From the NCBI GenBank assembly GCA_036345935.2, contig JADWOT020000008.1, forward strand, positions 5,373,114 through 5,437,113: DNA of 64,000 nucleotides. The letters are read 5' to 3'. Positions 25,408-36,300 of the stretch are shown piece by piece. The notes below the pieces were generated by a model, which worked only from the letters and a program-made list of their open reading frames with translations, was not told the DNA's origin and did no database searches. Numbering within the stretch: the stretch's first letter is position 1; every line of letters starts with the position of its first letter. This stretch comes from Taenia hydatigena. Taxonomy: Eukaryota > Platyhelminthes > Cestoda > Cyclophyllidea > Taeniidae. Position numbers and translations under genes: made by a program.

Positions 25408-25567
25408 GCAATCATTTTTGTTCATGCTATAACTCAAAAGTCCAAAGAGCATGACTCCACCAACAACAAGAGGAAGGCTCCTATTTACAGGAACACGAGA
25501 CCCATTAAAGAAATAAAAGGAGCATAAGCGTATATTACAAAGTAAGAAGGGAATTCCAGGCAGTCGC

Positions 25568-28500
25568 CTAGTCGGAATCACTGCCAGCGCCGCTGCTTCG
25601 GTGGTGAAAAGCGAACAACGCTGCGGTGGAGGCGGAGAGAGCGGATAGACCCCCGCCACTGCCACCGACGTTATCTGCAAATGGACGCGTAAATCTCATG
25701 ATAGACGGGAGCAACAAGGATTGAGATGATGGAGGTGGTCTGGTCGTCTGTGTCTCCTGACCACCACAACAACATGCCACAGCGGCACGAAGGCCCGTCC
25801 AATTGGCCAGTCCAACGGCACCGCACACCGCAGTAGCGCGATGCAACAATCCATCCAAGTCGGGCGGCAGAGCGAAAGTGGGCTCCCGAGCATCACTGGC
25901 AGCACACGCGGCCCACGGATCGAGAAGCCAAAGACCTGAGACCTTCGGTGAGGGCGACAACACTGACTGCGACAGCCGACCCGCCATCACAAAGTAGGCA
26001 CCTGGATGTAAGGAAATTGTACGGTCCTCAGCGGTACCGTTGCTTTCCTCCTCTATCTCCACATCATCATCATATTCCGACCCATCCTCCATTTCTTCAT
26101 CTTCTTCGTTCTCTACAGAGCGTCGCTGACGTGGAATAGCGAGACTGCTGGTGCACACAACGCCCCGAAAGCCAATGTGGTTGCGGGAGAGAGCAAAGCG
26201 GAGTGGCTCAGTAGAGCCTGATGAAGGCGAGGTAGTGGGAGAGAGTGAGGATGAGGATGAGGAGGGAGAGGCGGTGAGAGCTGGACTAGACGCAGTGGGC
26301 TCCCAGGAGTTCCATGCATTTTGTGCCTGCGAATAGCACATTCGCATTGCTTGACTGTCACGCTGGCAGGCGTTGAAGGGGAAAGTGAATGTAGCCTGGC
26401 CTAAAATAAAACCAAGTATTGAGAAGCTGAAACATAGGATGCACTAGATTCCTTTTGAAAAAGCCAGCTAAATGCATAATATAGGGATGAACCGTTGCAA
26501 AATATGAACCCAAGACAACAGCGCAGGGATTATCCGTTGGCCACTAAGAGCTTTAAGGCTAACAGAAATGACTCTAGAGGAGGCAAAAGATCCTAATCAA
26601 AAAGTGAAGTAAAATAAACGCAACATAGCTTTAGTTAATGGTGTTGATAAGAAGCAAAAAGTGAGGCTTTTTGAGGGTGGTATCTACGTGCTTATGAGCA
26701 GCTTCACTCACATTGCAGATCCAATAGAAAGCCTAAAGTAATGGAGCACTAGAAAGGTTGGTAATAATAAGCAAAACGCAACAAAAAGAGAGGTGGATAG
26801 TGAGGTTGAGCTCATGATCCTTCAGAAGAAGGTGAGCTCCGTATAGGTAGCATGGTCAGTGATTTTCAAGAGATAAAATGCTAGCAAGAGTTTGGAACAG
26901 GAGCAAGGCACGTTGGGAAATGCATGACAATAAAGAGGGGCGCAACACATCAAACGGCTGACCTCTGAAAGTATGCACAAGCATTATCACAAGACAGCCT
27001 TGCTTGCTTGCTGTATAAAGATCAGTCGGATGAGGGAGAGAACAGTTAAACTAGACCCTTGAGTCTAGGGAACCGCGAAACAGGGTAAAAAGGGTGAACG
27101 ACAAAACAAAGCTCACACAGGAAAGGAGCATTTACTAACAATCACGTTCCACACTCAAAAGACAGTTGAAAGAACAGAGTTTGTTTTGGAGCATCAACAA
27201 ACCGGTCACGGACTAACTTTTCTTCCAATTCACACAAGTTGTTTAGAATGCGTAAGCCAGGATGCGTTTGCTATTAGCTAGTAAGAGGAGGCGATTACCA
27301 TTAAAGAATACAGTCCTCTATGCAAAGGACTAAGCAAATACGGAGAAGCAAATTGTCACATGCAAGGCATTTTTCTAGGTATCGCTACAAATTAAGGATT
27401 GAATGTCGTTAGAGCTTCTATATTATCAACTGTGCTAGCAGTGAATGCTTTGGAAGGGAAATCAAAAGTGGAATTTTAGCCACTGTCGTCACAACCATTA
27501 ACAGAGCGAAATGGGATAGGGTGGAACCTGTGAGATCAACGCATAAAAAAGCAACGGGAGAAAGGATATAACTTACGAGTTTTCAAAATAGACTTTAATG
27601 TTAAAAAAAGATTGAATTTTGTGTTGCCAAAAAAATCCTCCCCCAAGGCGCGGAATGGCCGCAGGCGCGCAAATAACCACGCCCTAAGGAGCACTTAATG
27701 AATTAGCGAAATAACTCTTTTCTCCTAGTTGAACTAGAAAAAACTCATTCACGAAAGTTAGATCATTTAATCACAAATTCTAGGATGATCACGATTCTCG
27801 ACTTTACTACAACGTCATCAATGGGTCCTCCAAGTCGAAAGTATAGCCTACATCTTTTCATGAACAACCACACGCCCACGAGATTTTACCATTCCTTCTT
27901 TACTTCCTGATTTTACAAGCAAGTGGCCACCTCGGACAAAAATAACAGGCCACCTCGGACAAAAATAACAGGCAGTCGTCGTAAAAGCAGAACACAATCT
28001 AACCAGACAAAGGAAGGTAAGCAAAATAGAGTTAGAATTCAAACATCAAAAAATAATGAATTTACAGGGCAACGCTCGTGAGACAGCTCTCAACTCTAAA
28101 TTGAGTTGAGTAGGGTCTTTTCACAGAGCCTAAACTCCTAGACCTTAAATATCAGAAATAAGCACTTCTTTCTGCCTAAAGTACACCACCATCCACCGAT
28201 GAGTTTGGTGTATCAAAACCATGGCACATTTGGCGTAAGATCATAAAACCAAAGGAACACCTCAGAACTCGTTTATCTATGAGCTTTCATTCAGAAGGTA
28301 AAAAAATCATATTTCAGGCATTTTAAAAGCAGTTAATATCCACTTTGTAAGAGATAAGTTAATCTTGTTTGAAGAAAACAAGCTAAAGAAGGCGGATGCA
28401 TTGCTAACGTCTCAGCAGCCCAGAAATAACAACAAAAGACCATCGCCAAAAATGTAAATGCCTGACACTGACATGAAAAGCATTGGGGGACCAATGAAAA

Positions 28501-30787
28501 CAGGCAACCATGCTGCAAATAAAAACGAAACACATCTACAAACACATTACAGAAATCATCGCAGTTATTTTCAAAATCACAAACAGGCCAAAATTTGAAG
28601 ATAATGTGACTGAATCGAAATGAAGAAAATTACGTGACTACTTAAGCCTACCTGCTCCTCCGTCGCCATCGTCACCAGCAGTAAATGTGTGAACACTGAC
28701 CAGATTGTATGCGCGCAGAATGAATTCAGGTGAAGGGAGAGTTTGGACCTGCACCGAATAGTCGCCAGAGCCAGGCGCTGAGGCGGGTCGCATACGGATG
28801 AATTGGCTGCCCTCCGCAGAGTCCAAGGTGCCGTAGAGCCAGCGTTCCCCCACCCCCTGCGCCGTTGCATGGGACATAGGCTTGAGTACCTTGTGCCCCA
28901 CCGCAGATCTCTGTTCCACCGCCTTGGGGTGGTATTTGATCCACCGCCATGAGGGGGCATCAAAGCGGTAGACACAGAGCACTGTCTGTGTGCACAGTGT
29001 GAAGGAGCAGTAGACCATCAGACCGTCTGCAGTATAGACCACGCCTACAGCATGGGGTAGAGAAAAAGTGGAGAAAGAGGCAGTGGCCCAAGCAAAGGAG
29101 GCATGTTTCAGATCCAAATCGGGCATCCACTCGGCTTCCAGCGTGGCCAGATCCCATACCATACCCTTCAAAGTGGCCGTGTTGATTTGGTGAATAAAGA
29201 GGAAGACTAGATTTTGGCAGTTAGTGGCCTCTGCGGTGCAAAGGTGAATGGGGTTGCTCTCGCTAGGCTCAAAAAGAAGGGTATGCTCCACGGAGAGGGG
29301 AGTGGGACTGCTCAACACTCGACCAGTGAGAAGATTGAGGAAGTAAAGGATGAAGGAGGAAGGCGAGTTTTGACGCGCCACGAGGATGAGCGTGGGCACA
29401 TCGGCACGAGGGCGAAAGGCGGAAGTGTGGAGAGGCGAAGGGTGCATGAGGCTGGCGGAGAGAGTGGCCTGAAAATGCGAGCGCAAATTCTGCGAGAGGA
29501 GCATTCGGATAGAGGAGAGACAGTGCCTAAGAGTGGCATCGAAAGCCACATGCTGTGGGTACTCGTCAAGAAGGTTGACTAGGTGTTGCAGACCCAAGGG
29601 ACTAAGTAGACCGAGGCGGAGTGATTGAATAAGGGAGAGGAGGATTTCGGTAACATTGTCATCCCCACTTCGGCATCGCTTCGGTGGCGTAAGCGAGTGC
29701 TCGATCCATTCGCAGGCGCTGTTAAGAATCTCGTCTTCAGTGTTGAGAAAAATTTTGTCGGAGGACAGAGTCTGAAGCACTGATGTTATCAAAAAGGGCT
29801 GTGAATTTTCAAGACGGACGAATTTTGCATCTAAAAGAACGGTAGGGTAACGATAGATAAATCGAAGGAGCGGTTTCTTCAAGCATCTCAAGCGATTATC
29901 TGAGAGGATTGGGATCATCTCGGTGAAGGTGTTGCAATCGTGAAGGCGTGAAAAACAAGGTGATTGGGGATGTGCAAATGACTGAATGAGATACTGGAAT
30001 AGCGTCTGCAGTTTGGACTTAAAACGAGGCATTTGCAGGTAGTCTGCGATGAAAGCAGCCTCAACAAGACGCCTCACTTGTTCCTCCATTTGACAGTCAG
30101 ACGGAATCGATTGCCCGCTCTCACTCTGAAGAGGTTCGACTTTGCTGGTAAAGAGGTCATTATCCGAAAGGAAATGTTGCAGATGTTGTAACTGACGCGG
30201 TGAAAACTCAGAGAGGAAAAATTCACCAGAGCGCGACTCTGACATGCCGCTTTGAAGAGCAGCTTTAAAGAAATGACTTGACTCGACTAGAACACTGCGG
30301 GGTATCTGAAGCGATAAAAAAAATGCGAGCTGGTTGCGCTTGCTTGCATTATTTGCAAACCCACTTTCAAACATCAAAATGTTGTCTTAACCAAGATTTA
30401 AAGAAGCCAAAAGAACTGAGGTGTTAAGGTGGATCTTACTTGTCTGCCATTACTGGATAAAAGTAATAATAACTGAATAGGGCGCAATGCCACCTAAAGC
30501 AAGATAAAGGCGAATTCTAAGCATTTACAACAGTCACCTAAAATCCCATAATTTAACAATAAGCACCAAAATTACGCAATTATGACCCCAAGAATAACTA
30601 AAGCAAACAGTAAACGCCCTAAGTGTTGAAACGCAGCCATATCTTAATCATGGTGACTGAAAACAAACATAGGTTATTAAGAATTTGTGCGAAAGCAAGG
30701 ATTGTGACTTACACTGATGCTGAAGTCGTCCGTGAAAATACTGACAAGGCTAGTAATTTCGTCATTTTGGTCAACGGATGATTTCAT
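25568..30787 (-). CDS. BTB-BACK protein with kelch-like C-terminal region, 853 residues
   Basis: Probable substrate adaptor of a Cullin-3 ubiquitin ligase, inferred from domain order. Three exons join in phase: 30713-30787, 28652-30305, 25568-26400. Exon 1 gives MKSSVDQNDEITSLVSIF, then DDFSIS, which joins IPRSVLVESSHFFKAALQSG, a BTB core equivalent to the usual AHR.VLAA.S.YF block; the usual DV.L.V strand before it is reduced. BACK follows at about 150-290 (QPFLITSVLQTLSSDKIFL, DEILNSACEWIEH). Residues 290-650 have repeated strand-rich segments with kelch-like signatures (VYRFDAPSWRWIKY; CYSQAQNAWNSWEP) but no Gly-Gly pairs. The tail carries an acidic stretch (ENEEDEEMEDGSEYDDD) and ends GSDSD. 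Which KLHL-type family it belongs to I cannot tell. Intron 2 is 2.25 kb. Apparent plus-strand ORFs across exons 2-3 are shadows. Confidence 0.82.
27925..27970. repeat. Perfect 23-bp tandem duplication
   Basis: A 23-bp unit beginning GGCCACCTCGGACAAAAATA occurs twice in exact tandem inside intron 2 of the BTB gene. The lack of any mismatch suggests a recent slippage event. Confidence 0.85.
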
Positions 30788-31302
30788 AATCAGCATTACA
30801 GGGTAAACAAATTCACTAGGATAGCCCCATGAATGAATAACCGCCGTGCGTGCACATTCGGGTCCAGTTAAATATTGGCTGAATGGTTAACTCTTAAACC
30901 GATTTGCTGTCATAATTTACAGTTTACAAAAATGTGAACCTTAGATGAGTTATTTGCGAGACACCCCAGCATCCCAACATAAATAAGATCGGTACAGTAC
31001 GTAACAGCGAAAGGAGAAGTATTGTCAAATTAGACATGTTTACGCATTTACAGGTAAATATTTGAGAATTTCATTCCACGAAGTCATATTTGAGCAGCAC
31101 ACGACATATCTCATTTTTTTTGCATAACTGCCCTTACTTATACGCATAAGGTCCCTAGATGCGGTTTATTGATCCCATTTGATTTTTAAGTCTTTTGAGT
31201 AGTTAAAAATCTGCACTAAATTCATCCCTAAATGTGTGCATCCCAATTTATTGGTCTTTCTCAAATAAATAAATGGTTTTGCTCAAAATGTCTTAATGCA
31301 AG

Positions 31303-32116
31303 TACGGACTTCCTCAAAGACAAATGAAGGCATAGTGCTAGGACAGAATATATGTTCATTAAATAAAGGGAATGAAGCTTCTGGCATGGTTTGAAGGCTA
31401 GCCAAGCCGGACGGAACATCACGACCACCCATGTGGCCGGAATCGAAACCGGCAGTCAGAAAATCAAAGGGTTGTACAGCTCCTCTCTTTGGAGCGTCGT
31501 CCCCGACGCTCCTCTTGGCAAACCTCCCGCATCAGCCATCACAAAGTAAGCAGTAATAGAATGCGCAATCAGTAGCTAACCGCGCCAGTCATCAAGATTC
31601 GAGAGCAACTCGAGATAGTTGACCGCCACGTCGCTAAACTTGGAGTTCCGTCTGATTAAGAAACTCATTTCAGAGTAAGGGTTTCTGCCGACCATCAGCA
31701 GGAAGTCTTTAGAGCACCAGCCTCCTTAAGTAGGTATATTAGGAGAATCTTCGAAATAAGACGTTTCCAGGTAGTTCACGGCTAGTGTCACTTCAGTTGT
31801 TAATAGCTTTCTTGCGGAACATGAGAATGGGGTAGGTATCGAAGATGGACGTCGATCTCAATTATTCTGTTATGGGGTGTCAGAGATTCTCCCATCAGTA
31901 GCACATTCACTTCTTTTGCACTACTATTTTGCACAAGGGGTAAAGACCGGAATAGAAATCCATTAAAGTCGAGTCTGCTTTCCGCTGACACCAATGTAGC
32001 GTCTCGAGACCTCCTTGAAGACAAAAGAATGCATAATGCTAGGGTAGAATGGATATCTTACGTAAACAGAGGGATCAGGACTGCTGGCATGGCTAAAAAC
32101 CGGCAGTCAGAACAAA
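31303..32116 (+). mobile_element. Candidate TRIM-like element: two direct repeats around a 0.5-kb core
   Basis: Two copies of the dispersed repeat lie in the same orientation at 31303-31461 and 31995-32116, separated by about 530 bp with no coding capacity. Shared blocks include GACAAAAGAATGCATAATGC or close variants, GGTAGAAT or a variant, CTGCTGGCATGG, and a common end AACCGGCAGTCAGAA. The right copy has lost about 45 bp of the middle. LTR-core-LTR under 1 kb with no ORF is the shape of terminal-repeat retrotransposons in miniature, a class reported in taeniid tapeworms. No clear primer-binding site, polypurine tract or target duplication was identified, so this could also be two independent insertions. 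Confidence 0.5.
31491..31512. repeat. Perfect 9-bp stem hairpin
   Basis: GGAGCGTCG and CGACGCTCC are exact complements separated by TCCC. It lies 30 bp after the left repeat of the candidate TRIM-like element, where a retroelement leader would fold. Confidence 0.75.
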
Positions 32117-33149
32117 CGCTGTTACAGGATACAATGCTCGGACAGAGCAAGTATCGTCAGCATGCAGAAGGGATTGAGACTAAAGGCACGACCCGGCGAT
32201 GGTACAGCCATGGAGCACCCAAGCGGCTCTTCACCACAGCCAAGAATTTAACTAACAGTGGGGCATTATTGACACTGCACTTATTCTCGTGCTTCATAGA
32301 TGCGTGTAGTTAACACATTCCCTTACAAAATTAGCCTCGTCGATGAGCATTTATCAACTTCAATGGCAATCTATCTCAAATAGTGCAAAGGACAATGTAG
32401 ATGGTACACCCGCCAAGCATCGTCACATTAACAAATACAGCTTAATTTATGAACGTGATTCGTGCAAAGTACCACATTCAAATGCATTAAAATTCTCACT
32501 CGGACGAAATTTCACGCTGCAGGTCAGTCCCAGGCTTTCAGCGCTTTTTTCCCCGTTACTTAACACAGTGGTGCGATGAAACAATAATGCAACGCAAATG
32601 GAATGCAAAATAGGTGACATTTTAAACAAAAATGTCATCTTTATTAGTAAGCAAGCGTACTGGAGTCACTTAGTCCGAGTAGGCAAAGACTCTCCATTAG
32701 TACGTCTCCTCCGTATTCACTATTCGATTAACCATTACATATTGAAAATGAAGTTGGTCAGCGGAGGACAGGGTCGTCATCTGGGATTCCAGTGGCTACA
32801 AATAATTCACTCGAACAAAGACGAATTTCGGGCATGCGGGAGTCAATAAACACTTACAGACCACATCCACAACTCGGATGAGCATCCACACCTGTTCTGT
32901 TTTTCAGGCTCGAGCGAATCAGACTTCCTCCATCATCTCACGCCTAAATGATGCACCACGATTTATCAACAAAACTGGCAACAGCTTCGGCCTCCCACAG
33001 CGATAATGAAGTAACAAAAGTCATCTATACACTACTAAATGCTCCAACTTTAGCTTCGGTAGGAAAGTATCTCGCTTTGCTGCCCCTCGATCGCACTACA
33101 GAGGGACTTAACGACTTGCTCAACACTCCAAGGAAATGAACAGACGTCA

Positions 33150-33155
33150 TTTATT
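33150..33155 (-). terminator. AATAAA polyadenylation signal of Cyclin-Y
   Basis: TTTATT on the plus strand, 237 bp beyond the stop of the last Cyclin-Y exon on the minus strand. It supports the placement of the terminal exon at 33392-33775. Confidence 0.5.
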
Positions 33156-33391
33156 AATCTTCACGATTGTCAGGGCAGTATGGATTCCATTTGCTGGTGG
33201 TGGGGTGGCAACGGCATCAAATGTAAAAGGAGCAGGTTTTAAAACTAATGCATATCAGTTAATTGAACGGGTATTTGGATATGTACATACAAAAGCACAC
33301 AATGGGAGGCGGGGATCGCAGAGCTAGAGAGAGCATTGTATTGTGGTGCCTCAAGCTAGAAGCAGCGAGTGATGAAAGACGAAAAGAGGTG

Positions 33392-36300
33392 TCAGTAGAG
33401 ACCGGAGTCCTGTTGGAGGAGAAAAAGGGCGTTGTTGGTTGTAGCATCATCTCCGCGTCCAGCAACACCGCCTCTACCACCACTACCACCAGTATCGAAG
33501 TGGAAGGTGTCTGTGGGCGTCGTCCAGGGATCAAAGGCGGCATTGGAGACAGCGGTAGGCAGTTGAAAACACCCCGAGGTGGCGGAAAAGGTGGAGGAAG
33601 AGACAGGAGAAGCGGAAGCCGAGGACTTCCATGACAAGGATGAGGACGATGATGAGGTGGAGACGGAAGTCGAAGCCGCCGACGTCGATCGCTCGTATTC
33701 ACTCTCGATGGCGGCCTGTGGGTGATGGTGGTGGTGATGCGTCTTCGGTTTGGTGGCTGTGGACATCTGGCATACCTAGGAGTAGGACCGAAATTATTGA
33801 ACTAAATGTGACAACCATGACAGCATTAAATTCACTTTCCCGAACGGCCTTTAAAGTAATTCTCGCGCTTCATCTAATTGTCCGGATAAAAACAGCCTGG
33901 CGGATCGCCTTCGGAGCTAATATAGAGCTTAGTAGGACAAATAACCTATTAAATCGCCAGTGCTCGATGATAATGCTTTAAAAGGGTTGCGCTCTCCCAA
34001 TTAGAAAGGTCAGATATGCTAATGGCGGCAAAAGTGCGCACAAGTTGGGGCCAATATGGAGCTATGCTGCATATATGGTCACATAAATCCATGAAACGGG
34101 AAGGCGCACCAACTCCTGCCATCAACTGAGCGATCTAAAACACACAGGTCTAGTTGAAAAGCCCACAACCATCTAGAGGATTTGACGGGAACAGAGCTAT
34201 TCGAATCTTCCCCACCGCACATTGACACAGTGACCTAACACTGCGTGGGGGGCGAAAAGTGGATAAGAAGTGGTAGAACCATAAAGCGTTAATAAAACTC
34301 CGGTCAGACCTCGGGAGAACCACTTCAACATGCTCTTGACCGGAATCGCTCGGTGTTTGTAAGCCAAATTTCGGATAAATTAACTTGAGCAACAATTTGA
34401 ATCACTGTTTGATGGGGAACAGTTCAAGAAATCAAAACTACATTTAGTGTTTAACATAGGAGCCTTCTGTCCTTATACACGCATGGAGGTGTCCAATAAA
34501 TTACTTGGTAAACAGCCCCCGCACGGGAAGATTTATCAGCACGACTAAATTCTCACCATCTTGGCACTTATTGCGCTGTTTGAAAATGCCAAGGCTCGTA
34601 AAGGGTTGTCTTGTGTTCACCGCTGCCACATAAAGGTTGTGTCTTTTAGGCAACTTTACCACACCAAAGGCTGTGCTCGGACCAGACGCTGCACGCGCTA
34701 AAGTCAATGGTCACAGCGGTGACTGCTGAGATTACGCACCGAGATTGACATTAACAGACAACATTCAACGGCATTACCGTTAAACGCCTCACCACTGCAC
34801 CGAACTGCGCTTGAAGTCTTCTGTGAATATGGTTAAATGTCAGTGGGTTTGATGCTGCCGCTCACTACATGGTGTTTTAGGCAATCACTTGCACCGCCGG
34901 CTGTTGTCTCAGTTCAGCGGTGTCTAGACTGACCTATGACATTTGCATTGGCTATTGATACGAGTGGAAAGACGCACTTGGGACTTAACTGAACGACTCT
35001 ACTGAAGGCTGGAAGCAGTACCCTTCCCTGGCACCAATATAAGTGGGTAAGGGGAAAAATGATTCAACCAGCTTCTGCTTAAAAGCTCAATCATAAAGTA
35101 CCTTTGTCCAATAATTGGATCTGTACGGTAATATTTTCTACCAGCAATGTAGGGAATTTTTACGGAGTACAAACAATGGACCCGGCTGTTTTCACGACAG
35201 TCTGTAGCTAAAAAGCAGAGGAGCAGGAAAAGGGCAGAGGAATGGCTTAGCAATTTCCAATGTCGTTTGAGGAGTGACTAAAACCTCCTCCTAATAGGCA
35301 GAGCCTAAGAGAGGGGCAGACCTTAACGGGAATGGGAGAATGAATAAAGAACTCGGTTTCAACCGTAAATGGCCGAAAGCAATACCGCCTTACTGCCTTC
35401 TTTTTATGGTTGCCAAGCGCAGCCTACTTGAAAGGAAGAGAGAGGAGTCCGAAATTCTCCCCGCTCTACTAATACGCCATTCAATTGAAACATCGCATAG
35501 TACTACGCAATTGAAGTGAAAAAGAGCCCACTGTCATTCGTGAGATCCAACAATATTCAAACAGCGTCTGCCAAACGTCTACTTCTATCTAATGAACAAA
35601 AGTGGAATACTTCTTTCTGAACGCCGGGCAACCTCAGAATGAAGCTGAAATGCGGGCTGCTTACTCCAAAACCAATCAGTGTTGCCGAAACTACCGGAGA
35701 AGATAATCGCAACCAAATAAAAAAGTACAACATAAAAATTACTAAACTAATTTTAAGCAAAAGAATGCTTTAATATGCCAAAAGTAGATGAAGCCAAAAA
35801 AGCCTCAATCGCCCAGTGCAAACTCGCAAAGAGGGAAGTTGGAATTAACCAATCACTGTTCGAAAAACGGTAGCTAACGTGGTAACGCATTAGGAGGAAG
35901 GGAAAGTCAAATACCGATTTTGATTGCGTTTTGGGTTTTTGTTACAATTGTAACGAGGAAATGACCATTTTTTAGTGCCAATGTGAACCCATACATGCCA
36001 GGTTTACAGAGGAATCGCAAAAGACATTAAAGGAAATTTCACTTGAGTAAAGGAGGAATGAATCATAGAAAGTTAATGCGTAGAGATTTTTAAGAAGGAC
36101 ATTGCTTCATCGACATTGATAATGGGGAATTTGACAGTTACAGTAAAGCCGCGATGACATCACATTTTGGACTAAGAAAACCAAGATTTTTTAAAGAAGG
36201 AAAAAAGCAGCCCGAAGACCGGCAGTAACAGTCAGGTCATGCTTTTGGATGCAAGCATTACGCCTGGTAATAGGAATAGTTTCTCTACAAAATCAAGCGT

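Larger units (their letters stand above)
21058..25567. other. Intergenic region between two converging genes
   Basis: The nine-exon gene (plus) and the BTB gene (minus) converge on this 4.5 kb. It holds their 3' untranslated regions, a dispersed repeat copy (21519-21693) and the TTCC microsatellite (23008-23158). The remaining short ORFs show no domain or splice logic. Confidence 0.6.
30788..33391. other. Spacer between the BTB gene and the Cyclin-Y 3' end
   Basis: Holds the promoter side of the BTB gene (minus, above 30787), a candidate miniature LTR element (31303-32116), and a TTTATT at 33150-33155 that serves as a minus-strand polyadenylation signal for Cyclin-Y. No coding exon was identified. 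Confidence 0.55.

Noticed and set aside
29214..29582. 122-codon plus-strand ORF
   Set aside because: It is antisense to the BTB-BACK exon, which has homology, phase and splice sites; the plus ORF has none.
33263..33634. 123-codon plus-strand ORF
   Set aside because: Shadow of the Gly/Ser-rich last Cyclin-Y exon on the minus strand.
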